Below the pieces are notes generated by a model. The model was not told the origin of the DNA. It ran no database searches and worked only from the letters and a program-made list of their open reading frames with translations. This document shows positions 1 to 9,462 of a stretch of 64,000 nt of DNA, piece after piece. A program made the position numbers and the translations under genes. This DNA is from Planctomycetaceae bacterium (lineage in GTDB: Bacteria > Planctomycetota > Phycisphaerae > Sedimentisphaerales > Anaerohalosphaeraceae). The DNA is taken from contig JAJFTK010000120.1 in assembly GCA_021372945.1 (NCBI GenBank), positions 1 to 64,000 on the forward strand, given 5' to 3'. The stretch's first letter is position 1, and every line of letters begins with the position of its first letter.

Positions 1-2
1 TA

Positions 3-122
3 ATAGCCGCATTTTTGTATGCGCTGATGGAATGGGTCGACTTTTTGGAAAATTGGCTGAGCAAAATGTCAAACACTTCTGGCGTCACCGCGTTGGCCCG
101 GCGATTTGAATTCGCAAAATGA
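3..122 (+). CDS. Possible 3' end of a gene cut by the left edge
   Basis: Frame 3 is open from the window edge to a TGA at 120-122, giving 39 codons. The translation has an aromatic, hydrophobic stretch (FLYALMEWVDFLENWL) followed by a polar tail ending in RRFEFAK, which could be the end of a membrane protein. Codon choice looks ordinary for the neighbourhood. No family can be assigned from so short a piece, and chance is possible because only one stop-free stretch of 120 bases is seen. It points toward the convergent DUF547 gene. Confidence 0.35.
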   Translation: MAAFLYALMEWVDFLENWLSKMSNTSGVTALARRFEFAK

Positions 123-415
123 CTTTTTCAGGGACGACTAAATATAATCAAGAATTATGAAGGAAATGGGGGGCTGAGGTGATGAAGTCGGTTTGTTTAT
201 CGACGTTTTTAGTATTCGGATTTGTTTTGGATTTTAAGATTCAAATTTCGAAAACAAACCCCGATCAGCCATCGTTCGCCCAAGTCTTTTCAGGACTTTT
301 TGACATCTTTTTAGGTCCTTTCCGCGTCTTTTTAGGCTCTTCACAGGCGATCTTGAAGCCCAATTTAGTCCTTGAATCGTATGGAAAAGCCCGTTTTCAG
401 CGCGATAATGCGAGA
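123..415. other. Non-coding gap with T-rich imperfect repeats
   Basis: No convincing gene is seen between the possible gene tail and the end of the DUF547 gene. Between about 285 and 345 the + strand carries a run of related T-rich units (CTTTTCAGGAC, CTTTTTGACAT, CTTTTTAGGTC, CTTTTTAGGCT), spaced about 17 to 19 bases apart. The open frames crossing it on both strands look like by-products of the adjacent gene. Confidence 0.4.
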
Positions 416-1417
416 TTACCGCTTTTCGTTCAGAAGCCAGTCGTACTGGATGAATTTGATGGTCACATCGTTCTTCTCGAGATAGCGAGCGTCTTTCTCG
501 CTCAGGTACGGCAGGATGAAATTCAGCCACGCCCTCTCTTCCGGCTTGCGGCTCCGGAATTTCAGGATCGATGCGAATTTGGATTGCAGAAACGTGTCTT
601 TGTGCATTTGGAACATATTGGACAGGTACAGCACTCCTTCGGTCTTATCCAGCCGCAGACCATGCTCGGAATTGAGATACCGCCGGACCTGCTCGTCCAA
701 TTGCCGATCCAGCTCGCTGCCGCGAAACGGTTCGTTTCTCAGGATGGCCCCGCCAATCGTCGCATCCGAAAGCGCAAAGCAGATACGAGGGTCCTGGGTG
801 GGCTTCAGCAGCAAATCGTCCTCGATCTCCTCAAGCGTGTATTCAAGTTTTTGAATGTGGAAATACTCCTTGGTCCAGGCCCCCGGGATCTGCATGATGC
901 TGTTATTCGGGTACAGGATCATGTACCATTTGGGTTCGATCGGGTAACGGTCGATGATGAGTTTGATCGTGCAGACATTATACGTATTGATCCAGAACGC
1001 GATCTTATCCTTTGCAGGCAGGCTCCACAGCACGGCCGGGTTGAGCGATTCCAACTCACTGGCCGCGGTCATGATATCGGACCGCTTGCGGCGAAGCGTC
1101 GCATAATCCACCAGGCCGTCCGGGCTGATCAACTCCGGCGTAAGGATCTTCTCATACGCCTCCTGGATGAGGATCAAAGAAGAAGCGGTCAGATTGAACG
1201 CGTCCGATTCGTCTTCCTTGGCCGCCGGCTCATTTGGATCATTGGATTGCGGCTGTTCGGAAGTCTGACTGTCCGGTTGACCGTTTTGGGCGGTATTGGG
1301 ATCCATTGGGGACGGCTGCTGCGCACCTCCTACGCGCGCGGCAGACACCGCCAATAAAAAGGCGATTACAAGTACGTAAAATGAAGATTGGAATGGTTTG
1401 TTATCGGTCTTTAACAA
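416..1417 (-). CDS. DUF547 domain exported protein
   Basis: This 333-residue protein starts with a hydrophobic segment (about residues 10-30) that reads as a signal peptide or anchor. A Pro/Asn/Gln-rich linker follows, and then a DUF547 domain from about residue 80 to the end. The domain is recognised from the order YATLR, KIAFWINTYNVCTI, the RICFALSD block and the LYLSNMF-type end. DUF547 proteins are of unknown function; some resemble papain-like folds, but no catalytic set is claimed here. The start is a TTG preceded by GGAAGCGGA, because no ATG lies upstream of the hydrophobic segment. It runs in the same direction as the downstream-lying M16 gene but is separated by 215 bases. Confidence 0.8.
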   Translation of the reverse strand: MLKTDNKPFQSSFYVLVIAFLLAVSAARVGGAQQPSPMDPNTAQNGQPDSQTSEQPQSNDPNEPAAKEDESDAFNLTASSLILIQEAYEKILTPELISPDGLVDYATLRRKRSDIMTAASELESLNPAVLWSLPAKDKIAFWINTYNVCTIKLIIDRYPIEPKWYMILYPNNSIMQIPGAWTKEYFHIQKLEYTLEEIEDDLLLKPTQDPRICFALSDATIGGAILRNEPFRGSELDRQLDEQVRRYLNSEHGLRLDKTEGVLYLSNMFQMHKDTFLQSKFASILKFRSRKPEERAWLNFILPYLSEKDARYLEKNDVTIKFIQYDWLLNEKR

Positions 1418-1632
1418 TTCCGCTTCCTGGCAATCTACTTAAAAAATAAGGCACAATACTCAAACCCTGATGTTTCTTTACTGCAATTACCGCTAAAATG
1501 TTCTCAAATATAAGGATATAAATCTACATTGGTTCTCGGTAAAATGCCGGCTCGACTTAATCGAATTCGTCATCTTGGCCGGTATTGCAGCATAGGCATC
1601 CTGGCTGATCGCGATCCAGTTTTTAGGTTGCC
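1418..1632. other. AT-rich intergenic gap
   Basis: This 215-base gap lies between two genes on the minus strand: the end of the M16 peptidase gene and the start of the DUF547 gene. It is AT-rich. I see no good promoter, hairpin terminator or small gene in it. Confidence 0.4.
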
Positions 1633-4431
1633 TCATTCAGGAATGTCGATGCGCTCCACCGGCGCGACCTCGGCCAGATCCTCTTCAAGCTGCTTGGCGT
1701 CGCCTACCACCACGATCGCCAGCCGCTGGGGGTTAACCGTCCTCTTTGCCAAATCGAGACAATCTTCCTTGTCCATGCGATTCATGGTCTTGAACAGTTT
1801 CTTGAAGTAATCCTTGCCAAGCCGCTGCGACTCGATCATCCACAGGTCGCGAGCCACGTCCTGCGGTGTCTCACGGTTCCGCGCGAAACTGCCCAGAAAA
1901 TAGCTGCGTGCATCGGAGAATTCTTCATCGCTGGGCATCACGGTTTCAAATTCGCGGACCTGGTCGATGATTACGCCAACCGTCTCGGCGGTCGTGCTGT
2001 TTTTCGTGAAGGTCGAAATCACGAATGTCCCCGCCATCGCCATCGGCTGAAACCCTCCAAACGCGCCGTAGCTGAGCCCTTTCTTGACCCGAATCGTGTC
2101 GTTCAGCCGACTGTGAAACGAACCGCCAAAGTAATTTCCGGCGATCAGGCTGTAAAAGTAATCCGGCTGTGAGTGACGCGTAATCCCAAGCTCGCCCGCC
2201 TGGATCTGCGCCTGCGCGCTGCCCGGACGATTGACCAGGTAGATCTTGGTAGGCGACTGTTGGGGAATGTCGGCCAACCGGATCTCTGCAGGAGCAGTCT
2301 GCGACTTCCAATCGCCAAAATACTGGCGGGCCATTTCGAGGGCCTTGTCGCGCGTGATATCTCCGGCAAAGATCAGCGTTGCCTGCTCGGGGCGCGCATA
2401 TACTGACCACCACCTGCTGAGGTCCTCGGCGCTCAACTGCCGCATCTCCTGGGGCGTACCCTTAACCGGCCGCCCGTACGGATGCCCGTCAAAAACAATC
2501 CTGTTGAACGCCGTCTCGGCCAGGTACTCCGGGTCCTGTCGCTGGATCTGCAGTTCCGTAACCTGCTGATTAACCAGCTTGGCAAATTCGCCGCTATCAA
2601 ACGTTGGTGTCTGTACCACCTCTGACAACAGTGCCATGCCGCGGTCAGCCTGCTCGGTCAGGCAGTTCATCCCCACCGAACTGGTATCCATATCGGCCAT
2701 TGCCGATAAACTGATCGCATATTGCTCCAGCGCATCGGCAAGCTGGGCCTCGGTGTGTTTGGCCGTGCCTTTGGTCAGCATCTGCAGCGTCAGGAACGCG
2801 GTCGCCGGCTTGGTCTCGGTCCAGGCGCCGTTAGTCAGTCCGAGCGTCACCGAAACGAACGGCACTTCATGATTCGAAACCACCTTGATCTTGAGCCCAT
2901 TGGGCAGTTGCTCTTCCTTGTACTTGAGCTCAAAGCCCTTCGTACCGGTTTGGGCGATTGGCGGCTTGGAGGGCCACCAGTCCGGCCGCTTGAGCCCGGG
3001 TCGTCCCGGCGGGGGCGCCTGCAGCTCCGGCTTGGCCGTGATCGGCGCCGCCTCGTTATCCTTGCTGGCCTGCGCCATCCCCTGGCTGCGCTTGATAATG
3101 AACTGGTAAGTGCGCCCGGTATCCAGGTACCGCATTGCCGCCTGCTGAACCTCCTGCGAACTGATCGACCGAATGCGGTCGATCAGCGTGTTGACCTTTC
3201 GCACGTCGCCCATGGTCACTGCGGCCGTTCCAAGCAGCGATGCCTTGCTCTCGATTTCCAGGTTCGTGGTCACGACCTGCTTGAGCAGTTGGTTGCGCGC
3301 CTTTTCCAGCTCGGCCTCGCTGACTCCTTCTTTCTGGACCTTCTCGACCTGGGCCTTCAGCGCCGCGATCAGCGCATCGTAATCATTGCTTTCCGGCGGC
3401 AGGGTGGCCTGCGCCAGGAAAAGCCCATCCTGCTGAAGATTATACGTATCCGTCCCCGCCTCAACGGCTATCTGCGTTTTGGCTACCAGCTCGCGGTAAA
3501 CGCGGCTGCTGTATCCCGTCCCGAGGATTTGCGACAGCAGGTCCAGCGCCGTTTCCTGGCGCGTCCCCGTGGGAACGGTTCGCCACGCCAGCGTCACCTG
3601 GCCGGCGGGCGCGTTTTCATCGTCGATCACGATCGTTTTAAGATCCGTCAACGGCGCTTCGTTGACGCTCACTTTTGGCGGCTGAGGGCCCGTGGGGATC
3701 CAGCCGAAATATTGCCTGGCAAGCGCCTGTGCCTTGGCGTGTTCAACCGCCCCCACGATGATCAGCGTCGCGTTATTCGGCACGTAATAGCTGATCCAGA
3801 ATTGTCGCAGGTCCGGAACGCTCGTCGCCCGCAGGGTCGCCAGGTTCCCGATGGGCGTCCACTGGTACGGCTGATCCTTGAAGATCACCGCCGCCATCTT
3901 CTTGAACGCGTTGCCGTAAGGCTGGTTTTCCCGCATCCGCAATTCTTCTTCCACCACCTGCCGTTCCGTATCGAACGCCGGCTGATCGATCTTCAGAAAT
4001 CCCATCCGTTCCGCTTCAAGCCACAGCGCCAGCCCGAGCTGATCCGACGGCAGCGTCTCATAATAAACCGTCTGGTCGAAGCTCGTATAGGCGTTGTTCG
4101 TGCCGCCGACTTTTCGCAGCAGGTTAAAAAAATCGCTCTCGCTGACATGGTCGGTCCCTTTGAACATCATGTGTTCAAACATGTGCGCATAACCCTGGCG
4201 GTCGGGGCGCTCGTTTTTGGAACCCACCGCGTACCACACCTGCACAGCCACGATCGGCGTCGAGAAATCCTCCAGCGTAATGACGTTGAGCCCATTGTCC
4301 AGCGTGATCGACTGGTAATCAAAAAGTTTTTCCCCGCTTCCAAGCTGGGCCTTGACCTTATTCGCCTGGCCAAAAGTAACGGCACTAAGCCAAACAGCCG
4401 ACAAAAGCAACAAAGAAGATACCTTTTGCAT
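1633..4431 (-). CDS. M16 family zinc peptidase, two-lobe, exported
   Basis: This is an insulinase/pitrilysin-family protein of 932 residues with a signal peptide at residues 1-20. The N-terminal half carries the inverted zinc motif HMFEH (H83, E86, H87), with the downstream acidic cluster VVEEEL supplying the third ligand expected in the family. The second half (from about residue 500) repeats the M16 fold but lacks HXXEH. The protein therefore looks like one active and one inactive lobe fused in a single chain, as in other bacterial M16 proteins that degrade peptides in the periplasm or outside. The start at 4431 is preferred over a TTG five codons upstream, because AGGA lies six bases before this ATG. 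Substrate is unknown. Confidence 0.9.
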   Translation of the reverse strand: MQKVSSLLLLSAVWLSAVTFGQANKVKAQLGSGEKLFDYQSITLDNGLNVITLEDFSTPIVAVQVWYAVGSKNERPDRQGYAHMFEHMMFKGTDHVSESDFFNLLRKVGGTNNAYTSFDQTVYYETLPSDQLGLALWLEAERMGFLKIDQPAFDTERQVVEEELRMRENQPYGNAFKKMAAVIFKDQPYQWTPIGNLATLRATSVPDLRQFWISYYVPNNATLIIVGAVEHAKAQALARQYFGWIPTGPQPPKVSVNEAPLTDLKTIVIDDENAPAGQVTLAWRTVPTGTRQETALDLLSQILGTGYSSRVYRELVAKTQIAVEAGTDTYNLQQDGLFLAQATLPPESNDYDALIAALKAQVEKVQKEGVSEAELEKARNQLLKQVVTTNLEIESKASLLGTAAVTMGDVRKVNTLIDRIRSISSQEVQQAAMRYLDTGRTYQFIIKRSQGMAQASKDNEAAPITAKPELQAPPPGRPGLKRPDWWPSKPPIAQTGTKGFELKYKEEQLPNGLKIKVVSNHEVPFVSVTLGLTNGAWTETKPATAFLTLQMLTKGTAKHTEAQLADALEQYAISLSAMADMDTSSVGMNCLTEQADRGMALLSEVVQTPTFDSGEFAKLVNQQVTELQIQRQDPEYLAETAFNRIVFDGHPYGRPVKGTPQEMRQLSAEDLSRWWSVYARPEQATLIFAGDITRDKALEMARQYFGDWKSQTAPAEIRLADIPQQSPTKIYLVNRPGSAQAQIQAGELGITRHSQPDYFYSLIAGNYFGGSFHSRLNDTIRVKKGLSYGAFGGFQPMAMAGTFVISTFTKNSTTAETVGVIIDQVREFETVMPSDEEFSDARSYFLGSFARNRETPQDVARDLWMIESQRLGKDYFKKLFKTMNRMDKEDCLDLAKRTVNPQRLAIVVVGDAKQLEEDLAEVAPVERIDIPE

Positions 4432-4637
4432 AAACAATCCTGACAAACTGAGTCTATAGTTTTAACCTACGCTGTGAGCCAACCACAGTTCAACACGTGC
4501 CAATGGACAATCTATCCATCCAATTTATCTTAAAACATGTAATCCATCGTATTTATATAGCCTAAGTCAGCCAACCGGTCAAGCAAATGGCGGGATCCCG
4601 GCGATTACTTTGCACCGTTGGCTTCGGCGAAATAAGC

Positions 4638-4666
4638 TTGACGAAAAACCGCGGGACAGGTACTAT
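4638..4666 (+). promoter_or_regulatory. Sigma70-type promoter for the lipoprotein gene
   Basis: TTGACG at 4638-4643 and TACTAT at 4661-4666 are separated by exactly 17 bases. They lie about 30 bases upstream of a Shine-Dalgarno AGGAG and the GTG start of the following gene. Seen in sequence only; the start of transcription is inferred at about 4673. Confidence 0.55.
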
Positions 4667-4698
4667 AAACGGTTTAATGGACTCATTTTAGGAGAACC

Positions 4699-6438
4699 GT
4701 GGTGCGACAAAGAACTCATAAGTGCTTATATTCTCTCCTTTTCGCTATTTTTGCCGGGGGGCTCGTTTTCTGCATCGGATGCACCGATAACCCGGAATCA
4801 CAGGCGGCCAAACAGGTCCGTGAAGAAACCTCCGCCGCATTGGAAAAGGCCGTTAACGACAAACAATACAAGAGTGCCCAGGACAAGGTCATGGCCGCGC
4901 TGGTCCGAAACAGGACGGCGGGGTTAACTCATGATGCTTCGGTCGTCGCCAGCGGCAATTTGGCCCTCAGTTACGGCACGACCGAGCAGATTCAACTGGA
5001 TGCCTTGGCCCAACCTGTCCGCGGCGGCGTGGATACGCTGGCCGGACTGATCCGCAGAAACGAAGAACTGATGATCGAAAAAGAGCGGATCCAGAATCTG
5101 CTCGCCTCCGACGACCGCGAAAGGACCGATCTGCAAAAGATACTCAAGGAAGGGACCGACCGGGAGCCCTCGCTTGAAGCCGTGCGAACCGAGGCACAAA
5201 CCGAGATTGAAAAGCTGACGGGTGAAAAAGACCGTATCAAGCAGCAGCTCGACCAGGTGAACGCTACGCGCGCCGACTACCAGGCCCGCGCCGATGAATT
5301 GCTCCGGCAGGCCGAATTGGCCCAGGGCGAGCAGAAATTGACGCTCCAGCAGCAGGGCTATGACATCCTCAAGCAGCAAAAGCAATACGAGATCCAGGCG
5401 CAAGAGGCCGCCAGCGGCATTTCATCGCTCGACAGCCAAATCGCGCTGCTGGAATCCAGGCTGACCAATCTTGACGAATCGTTCAGCCAGGTGCAGTCCA
5501 GGATCGACGCCATAGAAAACTCGCAGGCACGTCAAATGTTGACCGAGCAGGCCGGCCAGATCGAATCCATGCAGGCCCTGGGCCGCCAGGAAATGACAAA
5601 GACCGCTGCCCTGATTTCAGAACGATTTAAGACCTGGAACGAGGCCGCTGACCGCACGCTGGCCATCTTTGAAGAGGCCAAAGGTGAATTCGAAAAAGTG
5701 CAGGCCGGCGGCGCCGCTTTCGCGGCGGTACTCGGCCTGGCACAAACCTCGCATCAAGCCGCGCTGGTCTGCGCGGCACAGATGAAACTGCGCGCCGAAC
5801 TGAATGACCGGCTGGTTGATCTGCTGCAAAGTGCGGAACCCTCCCTTTCGGAGGTTGTACAGAATGCGCTGCCGATCGGCCCGGTGGATGAAGCGCTCAA
5901 GCAAAGGACCATGGACCTGTTCGGCAAGGCCTTTGAGAATTATCAGCAGGTCTATGAAATGGCCTCGGCCATGGGAGCCGAGACGCAGTGCAGCGTGCTC
6001 AAATCCCACATGCTGGCGGTCAGCCAGAAAATGCAGTTGGCCGACCGCATTGGCGATTTTGACCTGGCCAACCAGACCGAAGTGGCGCTGAATGAACTGA
6101 TGAAGAAGGGGACCGAGCTGGGAGCCTCCTTTACGCAATCCGAGGCGGTGCGGGTGATTCAGAACGAAGGCCTCAATTATGCCCCGGATCTGCCGTTGAA
6201 TCTTGAGGTACTGGCCGAAGGTCTTAACCAGAAGTTTTCCGATTGGAAACGATTGCCCCTGTCCGAGCAGGAACAGGCGATCGATGCCAATTTGGCGCAG
6301 ATCGATGACCTGATCGTCAAACACGGACAAAAACTGGCCCAATACCTTGAACCGCTCAAGCAGGACATGCTCGCGGCCAAGGAACGGGGCTTCAAGGAAA
6401 TCCAGGCGCCCGCCGGCGGCGAGCCCAATTCCCTTTAG
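4699..6438 (+). CDS. Coiled-coil lipoprotein, function unknown
   Basis: This is a protein of 579 residues, or 578 if the second of two adjacent GTG codons is used, which sits seven bases after AGGAG. The N-terminus is basic, then hydrophobic, and ends in a lipobox-like CIGC followed by Thr-Asp. It is probably exported and lipidated, although Cys at -3 is not the usual Leu. Residues about 110-290 are rich in Gln, Glu, Leu and Lys with heptad spacing and read as long coiled coils. The second half is helical without recognisable motifs. It has its own promoter and a terminator, so it is likely monocistronic. A role as a periplasmic structural or scaffold protein is only a guess. Confidence 0.75.
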   Translation: MVRQRTHKCLYSLLFAIFAGGLVFCIGCTDNPESQAAKQVREETSAALEKAVNDKQYKSAQDKVMAALVRNRTAGLTHDASVVASGNLALSYGTTEQIQLDALAQPVRGGVDTLAGLIRRNEELMIEKERIQNLLASDDRERTDLQKILKEGTDREPSLEAVRTEAQTEIEKLTGEKDRIKQQLDQVNATRADYQARADELLRQAELAQGEQKLTLQQQGYDILKQQKQYEIQAQEAASGISSLDSQIALLESRLTNLDESFSQVQSRIDAIENSQARQMLTEQAGQIESMQALGRQEMTKTAALISERFKTWNEAADRTLAIFEEAKGEFEKVQAGGAAFAAVLGLAQTSHQAALVCAAQMKLRAELNDRLVDLLQSAEPSLSEVVQNALPIGPVDEALKQRTMDLFGKAFENYQQVYEMASAMGAETQCSVLKSHMLAVSQKMQLADRIGDFDLANQTEVALNELMKKGTELGASFTQSEAVRVIQNEGLNYAPDLPLNLEVLAEGLNQKFSDWKRLPLSEQEQAIDANLAQIDDLIVKHGQKLAQYLEPLKQDMLAAKERGFKEIQAPAGGEPNSL

Positions 6439-6472
6439 CCGAAGCAGGCACTTTCGAATGGACGAATTTGCG

Positions 6473-6500
6473 AATCCCGGTTCCTGGGCGGGATTTTTTT
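6473..6500 (+). terminator. Rho-independent terminator after the lipoprotein gene
   Basis: AATCCCG pairs with CGGGATT around a nine-base loop and is followed directly by a run of T. It lies 35 bases after the lipoprotein stop codon and before the oxidoreductase gene. Confidence 0.7.
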
Positions 6501-6544
6501 AGTGCCTGTCGCGCGTTATGCTCCATGCAGTGTTAAGAAGTCAA

Positions 6545-9388
6545 ATGAAAACCGCCCAAACCATAGGCAGTGAATTATCCGGCCGGATCAAAGGCAGCGT
6601 GCAGATCGATCTGTTTAACCGGGTTGCCTTCAGTACCGATGCCAGTATTTACCGCATTGTTCCACAATGTGTTGTTTCGTGTGCGGACGAAGAGGATGTC
6701 GTCGCCGCCGTGCGATATGCCGCCGAAAACTCTATTCCCCTTGCGCCGCGCGGCGCTGGAAGCGGACTGGCGGGTGAGTCGCTCACCAGCGGTATCGTCC
6801 TGGACATGCGTCGGCACATGAATGCGATCCTCGAAACGGCTCACGATGGAAGCTGGGTCCGCGTTCAGCCCGGCGTCGTGCTTGATAGGCTCAATACCCA
6901 TCTGGCCGCCTGGGGGCGCAAAATCGGGCCCGACCCCTCCAGCGGCAATCGAGCCGTCATCGGCGGGGTGGTTGCCAATAATGCCACCGGTGCCCATTCT
7001 TTGCAGTACGGTTATATCGCCGACCACGTCCGAAAACTGCGGGCGGTAATGGCCGATGGCGCCGTTTGTCAGTTTGGCCGTCATGAATCAGCCGCCGGAT
7101 ACGCCGGCTTATGCTGGAATTTGCTGGAAAGCAAGCAGGATCTGATCACCAGGTCGCAGCCCGCCACCAAGCGCAACCGCTGTGGCTACACCATCCAAAA
7201 TGTCATTGAAGGCCCGCGTGTCAACATGGCCAGGCTCCTGACAGGCTCTGAAGGAACCCTGGCGGTGTTTACCGAAATCACGCTTGAGACGGTCAAGGTT
7301 CCCGCGGCCGCCGGGCTGCTGCAGTTTGAGTTTGACAGCCTCCACGCCATGGCTTCGGCGGTTCCGATCATCGTTCAGAGCGGGGCCGCCGCCTGTGAGC
7401 TGATGGACCGCACATTAATGGATATGGTTCTGAAGGCCTGCCCGGCCTACGCTGATATTGTGCCGCCGCACTGCGCCGCAACGCTGCTTGTAGAACATAC
7501 CGCAGAATCGCAAGCGGCGCTTGAAGCGGCCCTTGAGATGACCGTTGCCGCCGTCGGCCCATTAGCCTTGCGATGCACCAAAGTGCTGGACAAAGGCAGC
7601 CAGGCGCGGCTCTGGAAATCCCGCAAGGACGCCGTTCCGCTGCTCAACCGTGAAAAAGGCCCATCGCACCCGGTTGCGTTTATCGAAGATGTTTCCGTCG
7701 ATCATCGACGCCTGGGCGAATACACCGCCGGCCTGCTTGCGATCGGCAAAAAGTATGATATTCCTATGGCCTTTTACGGCCACGCCGGGGATGGCGAACT
7801 GCACATTCGCCCTTACCTGGACCTGAGCCGCCCGGACGAGGTCCGCCGGATGCGCAGCATCGCCGAAGAGGTCTTCGCGCTGGCCTGGTCGCTGGGCGGA
7901 ACCATCAGTGGCGAACACGCCGATGGGCTGCTTCGAGCAGCGTTCATCGAGAAGCAATACGGCGCTGAATATTATGAGTTGCTCAAGGCGATCAAGAAGA
8001 TCTTTGACCCCGCCGGCATTCTCAATCCGGGCAAGATCGTTTCTGACGATCCGGCGGCGATGGAATCCAACCTGCGAGCGCCTGCCTTGGCGATGGCGCA
8101 GGACTTCAAGACCGATTTGTGTTTTCGGCCGGGCGAGTTTCGATTTGAGATGGAGCAGTGCAACGGCTGCGGCGTCTGTCTGGCCAGTGCCGGGGCGTTT
8201 CGGATGTGTCCTGTCTTTGGCGGAACCAATGACGAACTGGGCAGCTCTCGCGCTAAGACCAATCTGATCGCCTCCTGGCTGGCTGGCGAAAAAGCGCAAG
8301 GCACCTTTGACCCCGGCCAGCTTAAACGCATTCTGACTTTCTGCATCAATTGTAAAATGTGTTCGATCGAATGCCCGGCAGGCGTCGATGTCTCCAAGCT
8401 CGTCATCGAAACAAGGGCACAGTTGGCCCGACACACGGGCTTTACAAGGGCCGAAACGGTCCTGTCCAATAATCGGCTGCTGAGTCTGTCGGCCAGCGCC
8501 TTTGCGCCGCTTAGTAACAAAGTGATGGGCTTGCCGCCAGTTAAAGCGCTTCTGGAGAAAACGCTTGGATTGGACCGCACGCGGCGTTTCCCGGCCTTTC
8601 AGCGAGGCAGCTTCATTCGCAAGGCGCAGCGGTATCTTGCCGCCCAGCCCAAGATGGACGCCCCGGCAGAGCGCATCATCTACTTTGTCGATAGTTTCGT
8701 CAATTGGAACGATCACGAACTCGGCTTTGCCGTGCTGAAGGTCCTGCACAAACTGGGCGTTGAAGTGGCGGTTCCCAGGCAGCGGCCTGCGCCGCTTCCG
8801 GCGTACGTCTATGGAAACTTGAAACTCGCCCGCAAAGAGATGCTCTATAACCTTCAGAAGTTCGAGCCTTATCTGCAAAAGGGCTATAAGGTCATCTGTT
8901 CGGAACCCTCCGCCGCGCTGTGCCTTCGCGACGAACTCCGGCTGCTTATCGATACACGCTCAGCTCGTTTGCTTTCGGAGAATACCTTCGAACTGATGGA
9001 TTTCATTGCGCCGCTGCTGGCGGCCGCACACGGAGCGTCAATGGATTTGACGCCGGATTTCCAAAACCAGTCGATCGCCTATCATTGCCCTTGTCACTTG
9101 AAAGCGCTGCGGCCTTGCCGCAATAGCCTCGAGATCCTGAAAAAAGCTGGATTAAATGCAGCGGACCTCAACAGCGGCTGCTGCGGTCTGGCAGGGACCG
9201 CCGGAATGCAAGCCAAGAACTGCGACCTGACCGCCGCCATCGGCCGACCCTTAAAAGAGAAGATCGATTCCCTTAAGCCGGACCTGATCCTGACCGAATG
9301 CGCCGCCTGCAAGATGCAGATCGAACACCTGACAGGCAAACCCGTGAAGCATCCGATCAAGCTCCTGGCAAAAGCCCTGCAAGAATAA
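6545..9388 (+). CDS. Fused FAD-linked oxidase / 4Fe-4S / CCG oxidoreductase
   Basis: This 947-residue protein joins three units usually split among GlcD, GlcF or LldE-type subunits. The N-terminal part is an FAD-binding oxidase of the PCMH type (PRGAGSGLAGES, then the GSEGTL block). A GlcD-type C-terminal domain follows (FYGHAGDGELHIRP). Next comes a ferredoxin-like segment with CNGCGVC and CINCKMCSIECP, and last a CCG-type cysteine domain (CPCHLKAL, GCCGLAGTAGM, ECAACKMQ). Such fusions oxidise 2-hydroxy acids such as D-lactate or glycolate and pass electrons on through iron-sulfur centres. The exact substrate cannot be read from the sequence. The start at 6545 (weak AAGAAG upstream) is preferred to an ATG nine codons earlier that has no ribosome site. 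Confidence 0.88.
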   Translation: MKTAQTIGSELSGRIKGSVQIDLFNRVAFSTDASIYRIVPQCVVSCADEEDVVAAVRYAAENSIPLAPRGAGSGLAGESLTSGIVLDMRRHMNAILETAHDGSWVRVQPGVVLDRLNTHLAAWGRKIGPDPSSGNRAVIGGVVANNATGAHSLQYGYIADHVRKLRAVMADGAVCQFGRHESAAGYAGLCWNLLESKQDLITRSQPATKRNRCGYTIQNVIEGPRVNMARLLTGSEGTLAVFTEITLETVKVPAAAGLLQFEFDSLHAMASAVPIIVQSGAAACELMDRTLMDMVLKACPAYADIVPPHCAATLLVEHTAESQAALEAALEMTVAAVGPLALRCTKVLDKGSQARLWKSRKDAVPLLNREKGPSHPVAFIEDVSVDHRRLGEYTAGLLAIGKKYDIPMAFYGHAGDGELHIRPYLDLSRPDEVRRMRSIAEEVFALAWSLGGTISGEHADGLLRAAFIEKQYGAEYYELLKAIKKIFDPAGILNPGKIVSDDPAAMESNLRAPALAMAQDFKTDLCFRPGEFRFEMEQCNGCGVCLASAGAFRMCPVFGGTNDELGSSRAKTNLIASWLAGEKAQGTFDPGQLKRILTFCINCKMCSIECPAGVDVSKLVIETRAQLARHTGFTRAETVLSNNRLLSLSASAFAPLSNKVMGLPPVKALLEKTLGLDRTRRFPAFQRGSFIRKAQRYLAAQPKMDAPAERIIYFVDSFVNWNDHELGFAVLKVLHKLGVEVAVPRQRPAPLPAYVYGNLKLARKEMLYNLQKFEPYLQKGYKVICSEPSAALCLRDELRLLIDTRSARLLSENTFELMDFIAPLLAAAHGASMDLTPDFQNQSIAYHCPCHLKALRPCRNSLEILKKAGLNAADLNSGCCGLAGTAGMQAKNCDLTAAIGRPLKEKIDSLKPDLILTECAACKMQIEHLTGKPVKHPIKLLAKALQE

Positions 9389-9462
9389 ACTTGCCACGAT
9401 GGCCAAAAAACTGTACTCTCAAGTCGCCGATTGAATGCAAAAACTGACGCAAAGGACTGACT

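Noticed and set aside
2722..4443. Long open frame antisense to the M16 peptidase gene (573 codons)
   Set aside because: It is a GC-bias shadow rich in Arg, Leu and Gly with no domain, while the other strand has a full peptidase. The same applies to 179-1357, 7562-8878, 16700-18385 and 49738-51393.
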